Part shown: in pieces, positions 25,436 to 34,498 of the stretch
Position numbering within the stretch: position 1 is the first letter of the stretch
Layout of the letters: the number at the start of each line of letters is the position of its first letter
DNA from: Burkholderiales bacterium PBB3
GTDB taxonomy: Bacteria > Pseudomonadota > Gammaproteobacteria > Burkholderiales > Burkholderiaceae_C
NCBI GenBank assembly: GCA_002256115.1
Contig: NKIK01000010.1
Location: forward strand, 49,619 to 113,618
DNA: 64,000 nucleotides
Direction: 5' to 3'
The notes under the pieces: model-generated
The model's input: the letters and a program-made list of their open reading frames with translations, nothing else
The model's database searches: none
Told to the model about the DNA's origin: nothing
Position numbers and translations under genes: made by a program

Positions 25436-28400
25436 CTACGCCGCCCACTTGCGGCCTTGCGCAGCGTAGTCCAAAACCAAGTGAAATACGTTGTCGCAAG
25501 TGGACTGGAAGAGTCCCCTGTCGTAGCTGTCCAGCGGCAATTCCCGGTCCAGAACCTCGGCAACGGCCGAACGCACGATCCGACGTGTTTGGTCTGTTTT
25601 GTACCAATCTTGAACCAGTACCTTGGGTTGCTCATCTTGCAATCGATGCAAAAGTGCTTTCGCCGCGAGCTTCACCTTTTGAGTTTCTACCTGTGTCATG
25701 GACTCTTTGCAAAGCAGATCAAAAATCTCCAGCTCGTCCTCCGTCAGACCCTCCCGCACATGACGCTCGGCTTCCGCTGTCAGATCTTGGCTGAACTGCA
25801 CCAACTGCTCGAAGTACTGCTCCGTCGAAGAACCGCCGGCGTTGTAGTTATCGATTATTTGCTGAAAGCGCTGGCCAAACGGGCTGCGTGCGCTGTTCTG
25901 CGCCAGCATCAGCTCCAGCTTGTGCGCAATGAAGCCGCGCAAATCTGCAATTTCAATGTTCTTGTACACCGCTGCGCCAAAGTCCTGGCGCAACTTGTCA
26001 AAGTCAATCCGGCTCAAGTCCCACGTACGTCCGCGCTTGATGATTTGGTACTGCGCTTCAAACTCTTTGGCCTTGAAGCCTTCCGTGTTGTTGACCACCA
26101 CACTTTCGTCCAGCAGCTCCGAAATACGCTGTGCCACCTTGTCGATGTCTTGCTGCTCCACCAGCGCCTCTGTCACGCCACGCAGATACGCAAGCGCAGC
26201 CACCACACGCGCCTTGTTGCGACCCAACACTTCTGGCTTACACGCCTCATAAAGCGAGGACACCGTGTTCTCATAGACATAAAACGTGCGCCGCAGTTCG
26301 TCATTGCCAAGCAAGGTGTTTGCAAAGTCGTTGAATAAACCAACCTTAGTGAAGACATCTTGGGTCGCCAGCACCTCCCTCAGCGCAACACCGCTCACGG
26401 AGCAATACACCAGTGCCTGCTCTATGGCATCGTCTAACAACGCAAACAGCGCATCTTTGTCACGCACAGGTGGCTCATCCAGCCCCTCTTCACCTTGTGC
26501 GTAGTCCTTCAGCGCCTTCTTCATGTTCCGAAAGACGTTGTAGTAATCAACGATTTCGCCGTTTTTCTTTTCCACACCATTAATCCACCAAGGCGTCACT
26601 CGGTTCGCCCGCGCAATGGTTTGCATCAGGGTGTGGTCTTTCATGGGCTTGTCCAGATACAGCGTGGAAACCGTGGGTGCATCAAAGCCGGTAAGCCACA
26701 TGGCGCAGACGAATACCAGTTGTAGCGGGTGCGCCTCATCCTTGAAGTTGGTCTCCACATCGTGGCCATGTGCATCCAAACGGTTCATTCGCTCGCGGTG
26801 TGGCTTGATATCGAGCTTTCGGTCAGCAAACTTTGTCTCTTCACCCGCTTCTTCGCTGATTACCACCGCCATTTCTACCCGGCGCATCCACTCAACCGTC
26901 TTTTTTAAACGCTGCTTTTCTACGTCATTAGCCGTCTGGCTGATGCGTCCTAAAAGCGCTTTTATCTCGGCCTTCCAGTGCCATTGCACCTTGTCAAACA
27001 TCTTGACGGCAGTGAACTTGTCCACCGCAACCACCATGCCCTTGCCCAGGTAGCCGCGGCGGGGGAAGTGGTACACGATATCTTTGGCAATAGTCTCAAG
27101 CCTGTCATCGCGCGTGATGACCTGCATCTCGGTGGCAAACCGTTTTTCTAGCTTCTCCTGCTGCGCTTCATCGAGGTTTTCTTCCTCAATGATCTGGTAG
27201 AACTCTTCGCTCAAGTCCTCGTTTTGCACCAGCATCTCCGGCACGCGCTTTTGGTAAAACAGCGGCACGGTGGCACCGTCTTCCATCGACTGCTGGAAGG
27301 TGTATTCCGATACGTAGTCACCAAACCATTCATTGGTCTTACGTTCGCGCCCTAGCAGGGGTGTGCCGGTAAACGCCAGAAAGCTCGCGTTTGGCAACCC
27401 TGCTCGCATGTTCTCCGCCAAGCTTTTGTACTGCGTGCGGTGCGCTTCATCCACAATCACCACAATGTCATTGCGTTCAGATAACACCGGATACTTGACA
27501 CCCTTGGCATAGCGAAATTTCTGAATCAGCGTGAACACCAACCGCTTGTTGAGGCCCAAGAATTTGCGCAGCTCTTCGCTGTTCTTGGGTTGTGCTGCAT
27601 CCTGCTGCTTCACCGTGCCCGTATTCAAGAAGTTGCGGTAAATCTGACCATCCAGATCTTCCCGATCCGTCACCACCAAAAAGCTGAAGTTGCCAGTGAG
27701 TTTGCGGAAGATTTTTCGCACATAAAACACCATGGAGAAGCTCTTGCCCGAGCCCTGCGTGTGCCAAAAAACTCCCAGCTTGCCGCGCTGGCCTGCGGGC
27801 TTGGCATTGCGCTCTTCAAACTGCGCCAGCGCGTGGTTAACGCCAATGAACTGGTGGTTCTGCGCAATGATCTTGTTTGTCTCACGGTGGAACAGCACGA
27901 AGTTTTCCACGTAGTCCAGCAAGCGCCCGCGCAGGAACAGACCTTCTACCAAGCGCTCCAGGCTGGTGCCGGTTTTGGCAATGTCTGCGCGGTCTATCTT
28001 TTCTTTCTCATCATTCACCCGCAGCCAGCCAAAGAAATGCTCCCACTGCCCGGTCAAGCTGCCCAGGCGGGTTTCCACCGCGTTGGACAGCACGCAAAAC
28101 GCGTTGGTTATGAACAGCTGTGGAATGTCGTGCTTGTAGTTGGTCAGGTTGTCGGTGTAGGCGGTCTTGAGCTTCACGTTGGAATTCTTTAACTCTACAA
28201 ACACCAACGGGATGCCATTCACATACAGCAGCACATCGGGTCGCCGGTAGTCGGCAAAGGCTGCCGTGCCAGTGGACTTGATCCACAGCTGGGTCACAGC
28301 CAGAAACTCGTTGTTCTTCACACCCGCTGGGCTGAAGTCAATCAGTCGCAACTGTTCTTGATGGCGCCGGCCCTGCGCGTCGTCATAACTCACGGTGATG

Positions 28401-28702
28401 CCATCGCGCAGCAACCCATCCACCTCACGGTTGGCCGCCACCAGACTCATGGCTTGGCGCCGGTCCGCCAGACGGGCCAGCGCTGCATCCACCGCCTGTT
28501 CGGGAATATGCGGGTTCAGTTTGAGCGCTGCCCGCTTCAGGCGTGCGGGCAACAGTACATCGCGCTTGTCTGTGCGACCCGAGCCATCCTTCAAATCCGC
28601 GGGGTCGGTGGTGTTGCACTCCAGCACATCAAAACCACATACATGTTGCAAGCGCTGCAACAGCGCCTGCTCGATCTGGGCTTCAGAGATGAAGTTGGGC
28701 AT
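25436..28702 (-). CDS. hsdR: Type I restriction enzyme, R subunit (HsdR)
   Basis: ATP-dependent translocase and nuclease subunit of a type I restriction-modification complex, 1088 residues. The N-terminal nuclease has RPDVLLYVNGIPLVFVELK (PD-(D/E)XK site near residue 175). The SF2 helicase part has VFWHTQGSGKSFSMVFYV (Walker A), VVIVDEAHRTQYKSL (DEAH box), FLAFTGTPLLGRE and the later QTIARANRVTPW. The C-terminal region is helical. The companion hsdS and hsdM genes lie upstream on the same strand, separated by a toxin-antitoxin pair and an XRE gene. It appears full length. Confidence 0.96.
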   Translation of the reverse strand: MPNFISEAQIEQALLQRLQHVCGFDVLECNTTDPADLKDGSGRTDKRDVLLPARLKRAALKLNPHIPEQAVDAALARLADRRQAMSLVAANREVDGLLRDGITVSYDDAQGRRHQEQLRLIDFSPAGVKNNEFLAVTQLWIKSTGTAAFADYRRPDVLLYVNGIPLVFVELKNSNVKLKTAYTDNLTNYKHDIPQLFITNAFCVLSNAVETRLGSLTGQWEHFFGWLRVNDEKEKIDRADIAKTGTSLERLVEGLFLRGRLLDYVENFVLFHRETNKIIAQNHQFIGVNHALAQFEERNAKPAGQRGKLGVFWHTQGSGKSFSMVFYVRKIFRKLTGNFSFLVVTDREDLDGQIYRNFLNTGTVKQQDAAQPKNSEELRKFLGLNKRLVFTLIQKFRYAKGVKYPVLSERNDIVVIVDEAHRTQYKSLAENMRAGLPNASFLAFTGTPLLGRERKTNEWFGDYVSEYTFQQSMEDGATVPLFYQKRVPEMLVQNEDLSEEFYQIIEEENLDEAQQEKLEKRFATEMQVITRDDRLETIAKDIVYHFPRRGYLGKGMVVAVDKFTAVKMFDKVQWHWKAEIKALLGRISQTANDVEKQRLKKTVEWMRRVEMAVVISEEAGEETKFADRKLDIKPHRERMNRLDAHGHDVETNFKDEAHPLQLVFVCAMWLTGFDAPTVSTLYLDKPMKDHTLMQTIARANRVTPWWINGVEKKNGEIVDYYNVFRNMKKALKDYAQGEEGLDEPPVRDKDALFALLDDAIEQALVYCSVSGVALREVLATQDVFTKVGLFNDFANTLLGNDELRRTFYVYENTVSSLYEACKPEVLGRNKARVVAALAYLRGVTEALVEQQDIDKVAQRISELLDESVVVNNTEGFKAKEFEAQYQIIKRGRTWDLSRIDFDKLRQDFGAAVYKNIEIADLRGFIAHKLELMLAQNSARSPFGQRFQQIIDNYNAGGSSTEQYFEQLVQFSQDLTAEAERHVREGLTEDELEIFDLLCKESMTQVETQKVKLAAKALLHRLQDEQPKVLVQDWYKTDQTRRIVRSAVAEVLDRELPLDSYDRGLFQSTCDNVFHLVLDYAAQGRKWAA

Positions 28703-28753
28703 GGGTGTTGATGATAAGGCGCAAAAAAACCCGCCGAAACGGGTTTCTCAGGG

Positions 28754-29080
28754 CTAGCGCCCGAACAGTTCAGAGTGCGTGCCTGCGCGGACAAAAACTA
28801 CACAGTCCGCTTCCAATTTATAGATCAGCAGTAAATCACCCTTGGCATGGCATTCGCGGTGATCGGCCCATTCGCCACTGAGTTCATGGTCCAGCCATTC
28901 GGCCGGTAGTGGCCCCTCATTGGCAATCAACAACAGCATGGCGTCTTTCAGCCGCTGCATATCCTGTTTGCCTGAATGGGTCAGCTTCTCCCAGTCCTTG
29001 CCAAATTGCCGCGTGTGGTCAGACTTTCTTGGCAGTGGCGCGCGCTTTGCCTTTGCCGGTTTTTTTGTCGAGAGCATCAA
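28754..29080 (-). CDS. YafQ-family mRNA interferase toxin
   Basis: RelE-superfamily toxin, ribosome-associated endoribonuclease. The YafQ pattern is clear: RQFGKDWEKL, PAEWLDHELSGEWADHRECHAKGDLLLIYKL and the C-terminal FVRAGTHSELF with its conserved His. The ATG at 29080 (or 29077) overlaps the antitoxin gene by about 60 bases, more than usual, and no later start codon fits. The N-terminal 20 residues are Lys/Arg/Pro rich and extend beyond E. coli YafQ. It lies 51 bases before hsdR. Confidence 0.9.
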   Translation of the reverse strand: MMLSTKKPAKAKRAPLPRKSDHTRQFGKDWEKLTHSGKQDMQRLKDAMLLLIANEGPLPAEWLDHELSGEWADHRECHAKGDLLLIYKLEADCVVFVRAGTHSELFGR

Positions 29081-29333
29081 AAAGTTCTTTCGCAGAGCCG
29101 TAACGTGCCGCAGTCATTGCGCGCGCCTCCATCATTGCCGCAACGGTTTCAGGCGTGGGCTTGCGGACCTCAAAGGGCAAGCCACCAACCTCCACCACTT
29201 GTCGCAGAAACAACCGGATGGCGCCGCTCAGGTCAAGACCCAAATCGGCGAGCACTTCGGTAGATTGTTTCTTCAAGTCAGGCTCAATCCGTGACCGGAT
29301 TTCGGCTGACTTCCCATACGTTGCTGCTTGCAT
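29019..29333 (-). CDS. DinJ/RelB-family antitoxin
   Basis: Antitoxin of 104 residues. The ribbon-helix-helix DNA-binding N-terminus reads SAEIRSRIEPDLKKQSTEVL, followed by LGLDLSGAIRLFLRQVVEVGGLPFEV, typical of DinJ, and a toxin-wrapping C-terminal part (KELFDALDKKTGKGK) ending in a basic stretch. It should autorepress the pair. The coding end overlaps the toxin start. Confidence 0.9.
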   Translation of the reverse strand: MQAATYGKSAEIRSRIEPDLKKQSTEVLADLGLDLSGAIRLFLRQVVEVGGLPFEVRKPTPETVAAMMEARAMTAARYGSAKELFDALDKKTGKGKARATAKKV

Positions 29334-29484
29334 AGTGTTTGTATTTCAGTATGTGATGCGTTTGCGTTTTTACGTTTGCGGTGAATTCAGTATTTAAATT
29401 TAGTGTTTGGATTTTTTGCAGTACGTAGCTGCAATGTAGCTACAAATTGCGCCTACGTCAACACGGCGTTGCCTGGCGGCGCGT

Positions 29485-29781
29485 TTAGCCTGCCGTCGTG
29501 GCGTCTTTGCCTACCAACCCGAGGTGCAAGTTGGCACCAACCGCCCGCGCCAGCTTGACCATGGTTTGCACCGACAGATTGGCCGTGCCACGAAACAGCC
29601 GCGTGACATAGGCGGGTGATGTGCCCAGGCGTCGAGCAAGCTCCGCGTTGCTGACCCCCTGGGCGCGCATGCGCGCGTTCACCTGCGCCAAGAACTCGAC
29701 CACCACACAGGCCGACTGCCCGCCATCAGAGTCGGCAACACGTGCCATTAGCACGCTGAAAGATTGGGTTTCCATAGACAT
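29485..29781 (-). CDS. XRE-family helix-turn-helix regulator
   Basis: Small DNA-binding protein of 98 residues. The helix-turn-helix is NAELARRLGTSPAYVTRLFRG, followed by NLSVQTMVKLARAVGANLHL. Starts at 29781 or 29775 (METQSF) are both possible. A near-perfect inverted repeat lies 22 bases upstream and is a likely autoregulatory operator. It stands alone between hsdS and the toxin-antitoxin genes; it could control the restriction genes or be the antitoxin half of a broken pair. Confidence 0.82.
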   Translation of the reverse strand: MSMETQSFSVLMARVADSDGGQSACVVVEFLAQVNARMRAQGVSNAELARRLGTSPAYVTRLFRGTANLSVQTMVKLARAVGANLHLGLVGKDATTAG

Positions 29782-29802
29782 GACTGGATATTGGACGGAC
29801 TG

Positions 29803-29828
29803 GAGTATTAACCTTTGAGTTAATGCTC
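29803..29828. promoter_or_regulatory. Inverted repeat, probable operator of the XRE gene
   Basis: GAGTATTAAC (29803-29812) and GTTAATGCTC (29819-29828) are inverted with one mismatch around a six-base spacer, directly upstream of the XRE gene start at 29781. Arm length and position fit a dimeric helix-turn-helix repressor. Confidence 0.5.
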
Positions 29829-29930
29829 GTCCAGCATCATCACGTCTTGGTTGGGTTCGTAACCGCCATGTGCGTATCGGCGTGGAAGGAAGAGGTTACC
29901 AACGAAAACGACCGCTAGCCCTCGTGTAAT

Positions 29931-29960
29931 GTGCGCAAGCAGCTATCAAAACAATAGTAA
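29931..29960 (+). repeat. Family B repeat downstream of hsdS
   Basis: GTGCGCAAGCAGCTATCAAA followed by ACAATAGTAA. Its reverse complement (TTACTATTGTTTTGATAGCT then GCTTGCGCAC) has the same plan as the other family B copies. It lies 5 bases beyond the hsdS stop. The rest of the 180-base gap to the XRE gene holds the operator repeat and no gene I can see. Confidence 0.6.
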
Positions 29961-29964
29961 TGTG

Positions 29965-31167
29965 CTAACCCGCCTCCACCATCCCCGGCGGAAAGTGGAT
30001 GTCCAGCGCGTTCACGGACAGCTTGCCGGAGATCAGGCGGGGCAGCAGAGCGTCGCGGGTGGCTTTCAGGACTTCGTTTTGCTCTGACAACACTCGCTTC
30101 GCATCAAACAACACCTTCACCTTTGCCGTGAAATCCTCGATCAACCGATTCGGTGGAAACAACAGCTTATTTGAGTACGCCTGCTGACGGCTAAGTCCTG
30201 GCACTGCCGAATCGTTGTTGATGAAGTTCATCGAGCGCAGCAAAAAGACCAAGTAATAGAGGCTCGCGGCTGAGCGCACAAAGTAGGCCGTGTCGATTGG
30301 AAAGAACGCCCGCTCTGACCAAAAGACACTACCGACATTTCCCTTGCGACCAACCACAATTCCTGGGCCATCGACTAGGGACGTGCTGTGCGCGCCAACC
30401 ACGCCGCCTGAACCGTAGACCGGGACCGTGCCACTCTGCCGGTCTTCATCCTTCAGCGCCTTGCCGTAGCAAAGCTCAAGAACATCACCCAAACTGCAGA
30501 CATTCCAACCCGCTGGAACACCCCTGTCTCGCGCTACATTCTCATGACCGGGAAAGCGCAGGCGGACGAACCATTCGAGGTAGATGTCTTCGGCCATGCG
30601 CTCCAGCAGGGTGATGCGGCGCTGGTTGTTGGCGATCAGGTCGTCGTAGGCGGAGAGGATGGCGGCTATTTTTTGCTGGGTTTCAATTGCTTTTGGGAAG
30701 ATTACCGGAACTCTTTCCAAAATACCTGTGTTTAGGTTTGGCATGGTGGCGCCAACTGCCTGCCCTTCAATCCATCCAATTACTGACTGCGTTGAAAGGT
30801 ATCGGTGCAAGAACTCTGAACTTACAGCTGCTGATCCCAAAGTCACTTTCAGGCACCCTGTGCCGCAAAGCCAACCTACATTGGTATCGCGAACCAGTGC
30901 TTGCCTTCCTATGTCACCACGACGACCATAAACTATGTCGCCAAGCTTCAGTTTGTGCCGTTTCAGCCGTTGAACATGGTTCTCTGAAACGCGTGCAATC
31001 CTGCGTGTGGAAATCAGTCCGTTGTTGATGTCAGCGGGCATAACTACGGGAGTGCCCTCCTGCTGATAGTCACTTTCATGAAGTTGGGAGCCAAAGGGAC
31101 CGGTTTGAATTGAGCCGCCACCCTTTTTGCAAATCTCACCAAGCGTGGATATTGTCCAATCAGTCAT
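29965..31167 (-). CDS. hsdS: Type I restriction-modification specificity subunit (HsdS)
   Basis: Determines the bipartite DNA target of the type I complex. The 400-residue protein has two target-recognition domains separated by helical spacers. The first spacer reads ETQQKIAAILSAYDDLIANNQRRI followed by LLERMAEDIYLEWFVRLRFPG. The second domain (SLGDVLELCYGKALKDEDRQ, GSGGVVGAHST, VGRKGNVGSVFW) ends in a coiled region with EVLKATRDALLPRLISGKLSV. It overlaps hsdM by four bases. HsdS sequences vary, so the recognition site cannot be read off. Confidence 0.95.
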   Translation of the reverse strand: MTDWTISTLGEICKKGGGSIQTGPFGSQLHESDYQQEGTPVVMPADINNGLISTRRIARVSENHVQRLKRHKLKLGDIVYGRRGDIGRQALVRDTNVGWLCGTGCLKVTLGSAAVSSEFLHRYLSTQSVIGWIEGQAVGATMPNLNTGILERVPVIFPKAIETQQKIAAILSAYDDLIANNQRRITLLERMAEDIYLEWFVRLRFPGHENVARDRGVPAGWNVCSLGDVLELCYGKALKDEDRQSGTVPVYGSGGVVGAHSTSLVDGPGIVVGRKGNVGSVFWSERAFFPIDTAYFVRSAASLYYLVFLLRSMNFINNDSAVPGLSRQQAYSNKLLFPPNRLIEDFTAKVKVLFDAKRVLSEQNEVLKATRDALLPRLISGKLSVNALDIHFPPGMVEAG

Positions 31168-33284
31168 TCCTCCCCCGCCAACAAAGTCACATTCCCCGCA
31201 ATCACGTCTTCCAGCGCCCGCGCCTCCGCATTCAAGCGTGTCAGCTCGTCATTCATCTCCAGCAGGCCGCTGATGAACTCTTCTTCGGTCTTGCCGTCTT
31301 CCTCAATCACCACGCCCACATAACGGCCGGGGTTCAAGGACCAATCCTGCTCGGCCACTTCAGCACGCGTGGCCAGTTTGCACAGGCCGGTCACGTCTTC
31401 GTACTTGGCTTTGGGAAAGCGCTCTTGCAGCCAGGCGATGTGGGCAAACCAGCTTTCGGATTCTTTCACCTCGGTGTGCAGCGCTTCCAGCGCGGTCTTC
31501 AGAGCTTTGGTGGTGCGCTCAGTGCTGCCGCGTTTGCCTTTGGCCTGGGCGGCATCGGCCTGTTGCTTTTCCAAGTGGCGCAGGGTTTTGTCCAGCGCCT
31601 TCAGGTCTGCATGCAGCGCGGTGAAGAACGGTGCGAAGGCGGCGTGCAGTTTGTGTTGGGCGGTGTTTTGGGCATCCAGCGCTTTGGCTTCCGCAGGCGC
31701 AGCCCGAACGGACGTGTTTGCCGCGGTGGTGATGCTGTCCATGTAGGTAGCGTAGCGGTCCTCCAGCTTGGCCAGGCCTTTCCACTGCTTCTTCAGGTCC
31801 GTCACGGTCTGGCGGGCGCTGGGATCTTCCAGCGCCTCAAAGAGCTGGGCGCACAGCGCGTCGATACTGGCTTGGTGGGCGTGCAGGCTGGTCACGCCCT
31901 GGGCAAAGTAGTGGTCTACCAGCGCTACAAAGTTGGCGCGCCGGCCTTTGTGTAGCTGGCTGATGACGGCGATGTTGGCGACCTGCTCGTCGCTGAATTC
32001 ACGGTGGGCGCGGTCGATCTGGGTAAAGACGTTGCGCGCGTCGATGAACAAAATTCGCTCGTCGGTCTTGCCTTTGTCAAAGAACCACAGCGTGGCGGGC
32101 AGCGTCACGGTGTAGAACATATTGCTGGGCATGGTGAGCATGCCGTAGATCAGGTTGGCCTCAATCAGCGCTTGGCGTATGTCCGCCTCAGAATGCCGCG
32201 CATCGCTGGCGCTGTTGGCCATGACCAGCGCGGCGCGGCCCTTGGGCTTGAGCGATGTGGCAAACAGGTTGATCCACAGGTAGTTGGCGTTGGGCACGGT
32301 CTCCAAACCAGCTTCGGCCTTCTTGAGCTTGGTCTTGTTACGCGGGATACCGTAGGTGTTGAAGCGTGCGTCTTTCTCTACCGCCGCTACGGATACATCG
32401 TCCACGTTAAACGGGGGGTTGGCCATCACGTAATCGAACTGGCCGAAGCAGCCGTGTGGGTCTTCTGTATAGGTATTGGCCTGTATCACAGTGCCGCGCA
32501 AGCCGTTGACGGCAAGGTTCATCTTGGCGAGCTTGACGGTCTCTAGCGTTTTTTCCTGGCCATAGACATAGATGCTGTCTTCTGCCTTGCTTTGGGCGCC
32601 CGCGTCTTCGCGGTGGGCCGCGATGAACTCTGCGCTTTGCACAAACATGCCACCGGAACCGCAAGCCGGGTCAAATACCTTGCCGCCATGCGGCTCGATG
32701 ATTTCAACCATCAGCTTGACGACTGAGCGCGGCGTAAAGAACTCGCCGCCGCCCTGGCCTTCGCTCAGGGCGAAGTTGGCCAGGAAATATTCGTAGATCT
32801 TGCCAAACAGGTCTCCGCCTGCATCTTGCGGAATGTCGGAAAAGATTTTCAGCAGGCGCTGGGTCAGGCCGCTGTTTTGCGCGGAGCGGGTGAGGCGAAA
32901 ATACTCGTCATGCGGCAGCACGCCAGCCAGCTCGGGCTTGTATTCCTCAATGGCCAGCATGGCTTTCTTGAGGGCGTTGGCAATGTCGATTTTTTCGGGG
33001 AGCTTCAACAGATTGTCATAGCGGGCGTGGTCGGGCAGATAAAAGCCGCAGCGCTCGATGGCAATGTCTGATAGCTTTTTCTCGCGGCGACCGCCCTTGA
33101 GCTGCTGGTATTCGGCCAGGATGGCGGCTTCATGCTGGCGGTATTTGTTGTCGGCAAACTTCAGGAAGATCAGGCCCAGCACGGGGGTGGAGTATTCGCT
33201 GGCTTTGAGGTCCGAGTTAGCGCGCAGGCTGTCTGCGGCGCGCCAGAGGTCGGCTTCTAGTTTTTTGAGCTGTTCTTTATTCAT
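31164..33284 (-). CDS. hsdM: Type I restriction-modification methyltransferase subunit (HsdM)
   Basis: N6-adenine methyltransferase of the type I system, 706 residues. The N-terminal HsdM domain starts NKEQLKKLEADLWRAADSLR. The SAM motif is KVFDPACGSGGMFVQSAEF near residue 210, and the catalytic motif IV is FDYVMANPPFNVDD near residue 290. The C-terminal 200 residues are helical and charged. It is the first gene of the hsdM-hsdS unit; about 95 bases separate it from the upstream acetyltransferase gene. Confidence 0.96.
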   Translation of the reverse strand: MNKEQLKKLEADLWRAADSLRANSDLKASEYSTPVLGLIFLKFADNKYRQHEAAILAEYQQLKGGRREKKLSDIAIERCGFYLPDHARYDNLLKLPEKIDIANALKKAMLAIEEYKPELAGVLPHDEYFRLTRSAQNSGLTQRLLKIFSDIPQDAGGDLFGKIYEYFLANFALSEGQGGGEFFTPRSVVKLMVEIIEPHGGKVFDPACGSGGMFVQSAEFIAAHREDAGAQSKAEDSIYVYGQEKTLETVKLAKMNLAVNGLRGTVIQANTYTEDPHGCFGQFDYVMANPPFNVDDVSVAAVEKDARFNTYGIPRNKTKLKKAEAGLETVPNANYLWINLFATSLKPKGRAALVMANSASDARHSEADIRQALIEANLIYGMLTMPSNMFYTVTLPATLWFFDKGKTDERILFIDARNVFTQIDRAHREFSDEQVANIAVISQLHKGRRANFVALVDHYFAQGVTSLHAHQASIDALCAQLFEALEDPSARQTVTDLKKQWKGLAKLEDRYATYMDSITTAANTSVRAAPAEAKALDAQNTAQHKLHAAFAPFFTALHADLKALDKTLRHLEKQQADAAQAKGKRGSTERTTKALKTALEALHTEVKESESWFAHIAWLQERFPKAKYEDVTGLCKLATRAEVAEQDWSLNPGRYVGVVIEEDGKTEEEFISGLLEMNDELTRLNAEARALEDVIAGNVTLLAGEE

Positions 33285-33379
33285 GGGGGGCGATCTTGCC
33301 TGAGATTCAAGCCACCGCCTTGCCTTAAGGATGCATGGGAGTTGCTGACTCTGCGCCCAAACGCAGGGCTATCCCGGTA

Positions 33380-34012
33380 TCAAGGGGCTTGAAACAACTG
33401 CTCAGTACGCTTCAAGAAGGCGCTCACGTGCTGCCCGTCCACCAAACCGTGGTGCACAAACACGGCCACCGGCATGCGCCAATGCCCCCCGTCTTGAAAC
33501 ACTTGGCCCACTGAAATTTTGGGCTCACAACTCTCCGTGCCATAGCGCCGCGCGTGCGTAAGACCGGTGAAGCGGATGTCGGGCAGGGCCGAGAAATGAA
33601 TGTCGTTGTTGCGCACAACAGTGTCCTTCAAACCCAGGCCGCTGCCCTGACGCACCCGCAACATGGCAGCCTGTGCGGCTGGTACAAAGCGCGCAAAGTC
33701 CGGTTCAAAGTCGATCGAGCAAAAGCCAAACGTACTGTCTTCCCGCGCTACCGTCACATTGCAGTGCACACGCTCGTACTCCACCACCGCACCGCCCTCA
33801 ATGCGCTGGCGCATGGCATCGGTGTCGTTCACAGCCTGCAAGATTTTGTGCAGATACGTCAGGAAGAAAGGCTGACGCTGCTGGCGGCAATGGGTGAAGG
33901 TGGCGGTGCAGTCCAGATTCACCACCAGGCCATGAAAGGGCTCGTCCAGGCTGGAGAAAAACTCAAAGTGTTCGCGTCGGTTCCAAGTGGCCAGGTCTAT
34001 GGTTTTTTTCAT
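33380..34012 (-). CDS. Chloramphenicol-acetyltransferase-fold protein
   Basis: A 210-residue member of the type A CAT family. The catalytic motif HHGLVDGQHV (HHxxxDG) is intact near the C-terminus; other CAT features are WNRREHFEFF at the N-terminus, YLHKILQAVNDTDAMRQRI and FSALPDIRFTGLTHAR. The natural substrate may be something other than chloramphenicol. Its start overlaps the stop of the TIGR02594-like gene by four bases, placing it at the end of the gene run that begins with the bufferin genes. Confidence 0.88.
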   Translation of the reverse strand: MKKTIDLATWNRREHFEFFSSLDEPFHGLVVNLDCTATFTHCRQQRQPFFLTYLHKILQAVNDTDAMRQRIEGGAVVEYERVHCNVTVAREDSTFGFCSIDFEPDFARFVPAAQAAMLRVRQGSGLGLKDTVVRNNDIHFSALPDIRFTGLTHARRYGTESCEPKISVGQVFQDGGHWRMPVAVFVHHGLVDGQHVSAFLKRTEQLFQAP

Positions 34013-34494
34013 GCAGATTCGGGGTTAGCAGCATCCAGGGGCCAGCGATACGCCAGCACGGACGCCAGTGGGTAGGCATTTTCGCAGACCGTACCCAACT
34101 GGTTGCCACCCCACAAGAACACCTGCTCGGCACCTGCACGCACAAAGAAACCCACATGCCCTTTCCAGCTGGCAGGATCATCGCGGTACAAGACCACGAT
34201 GCAGCCCACGCGCGGCGCTTGCAACGACTGCCCCCATTCCAACCAGGAGCGCGCCAAGGCGGAACCGGTACCCGCCAGCCCCACCTGACCCAAACACCAA
34301 TTGGCAAAGGACGAACACCAAGACACCTTGTCGTCATAGCCCGCAACATTGGTACCTGTGTGGTAGGCCCGAATGCGCGGATTGCAGGCTCCCACGGGCG
34401 CAGGCACAACGCCTGCCTCGGCATACGCCACCGGCAACCACGGGGCGGCTTCCGGCATCTCAGCCGCCGCAACAACTCTGTCTTGCAATTCCAT
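34009..34494 (-). CDS. TIGR02594-family (CHAP/NlpC-like) protein
   Basis: A 161-residue protein with the cysteine-peptidase-like signature of this family: WLPVAYAEAGVVPAPVGACNPRI, VSWCSSFANWCLGQVG (probable catalytic Cys), GTGSALARSWLEWG, GCIVVLYRDDPASWKGHVGFFV (probable catalytic His) and FLWGGNQLGTVCENAYP. Such proteins are thought to cut or bind peptidoglycan. The ATG at 34494 lies four bases after the preceding stop. No signal peptide is visible, which leaves its route to the wall unclear. Confidence 0.85.
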   Translation of the reverse strand: MELQDRVVAAAEMPEAAPWLPVAYAEAGVVPAPVGACNPRIRAYHTGTNVAGYDDKVSWCSSFANWCLGQVGLAGTGSALARSWLEWGQSLQAPRVGCIVVLYRDDPASWKGHVGFFVRAGAEQVFLWGGNQLGTVCENAYPLASVLAYRWPLDAANPESA

Positions 34495-34498
34495 GGAC

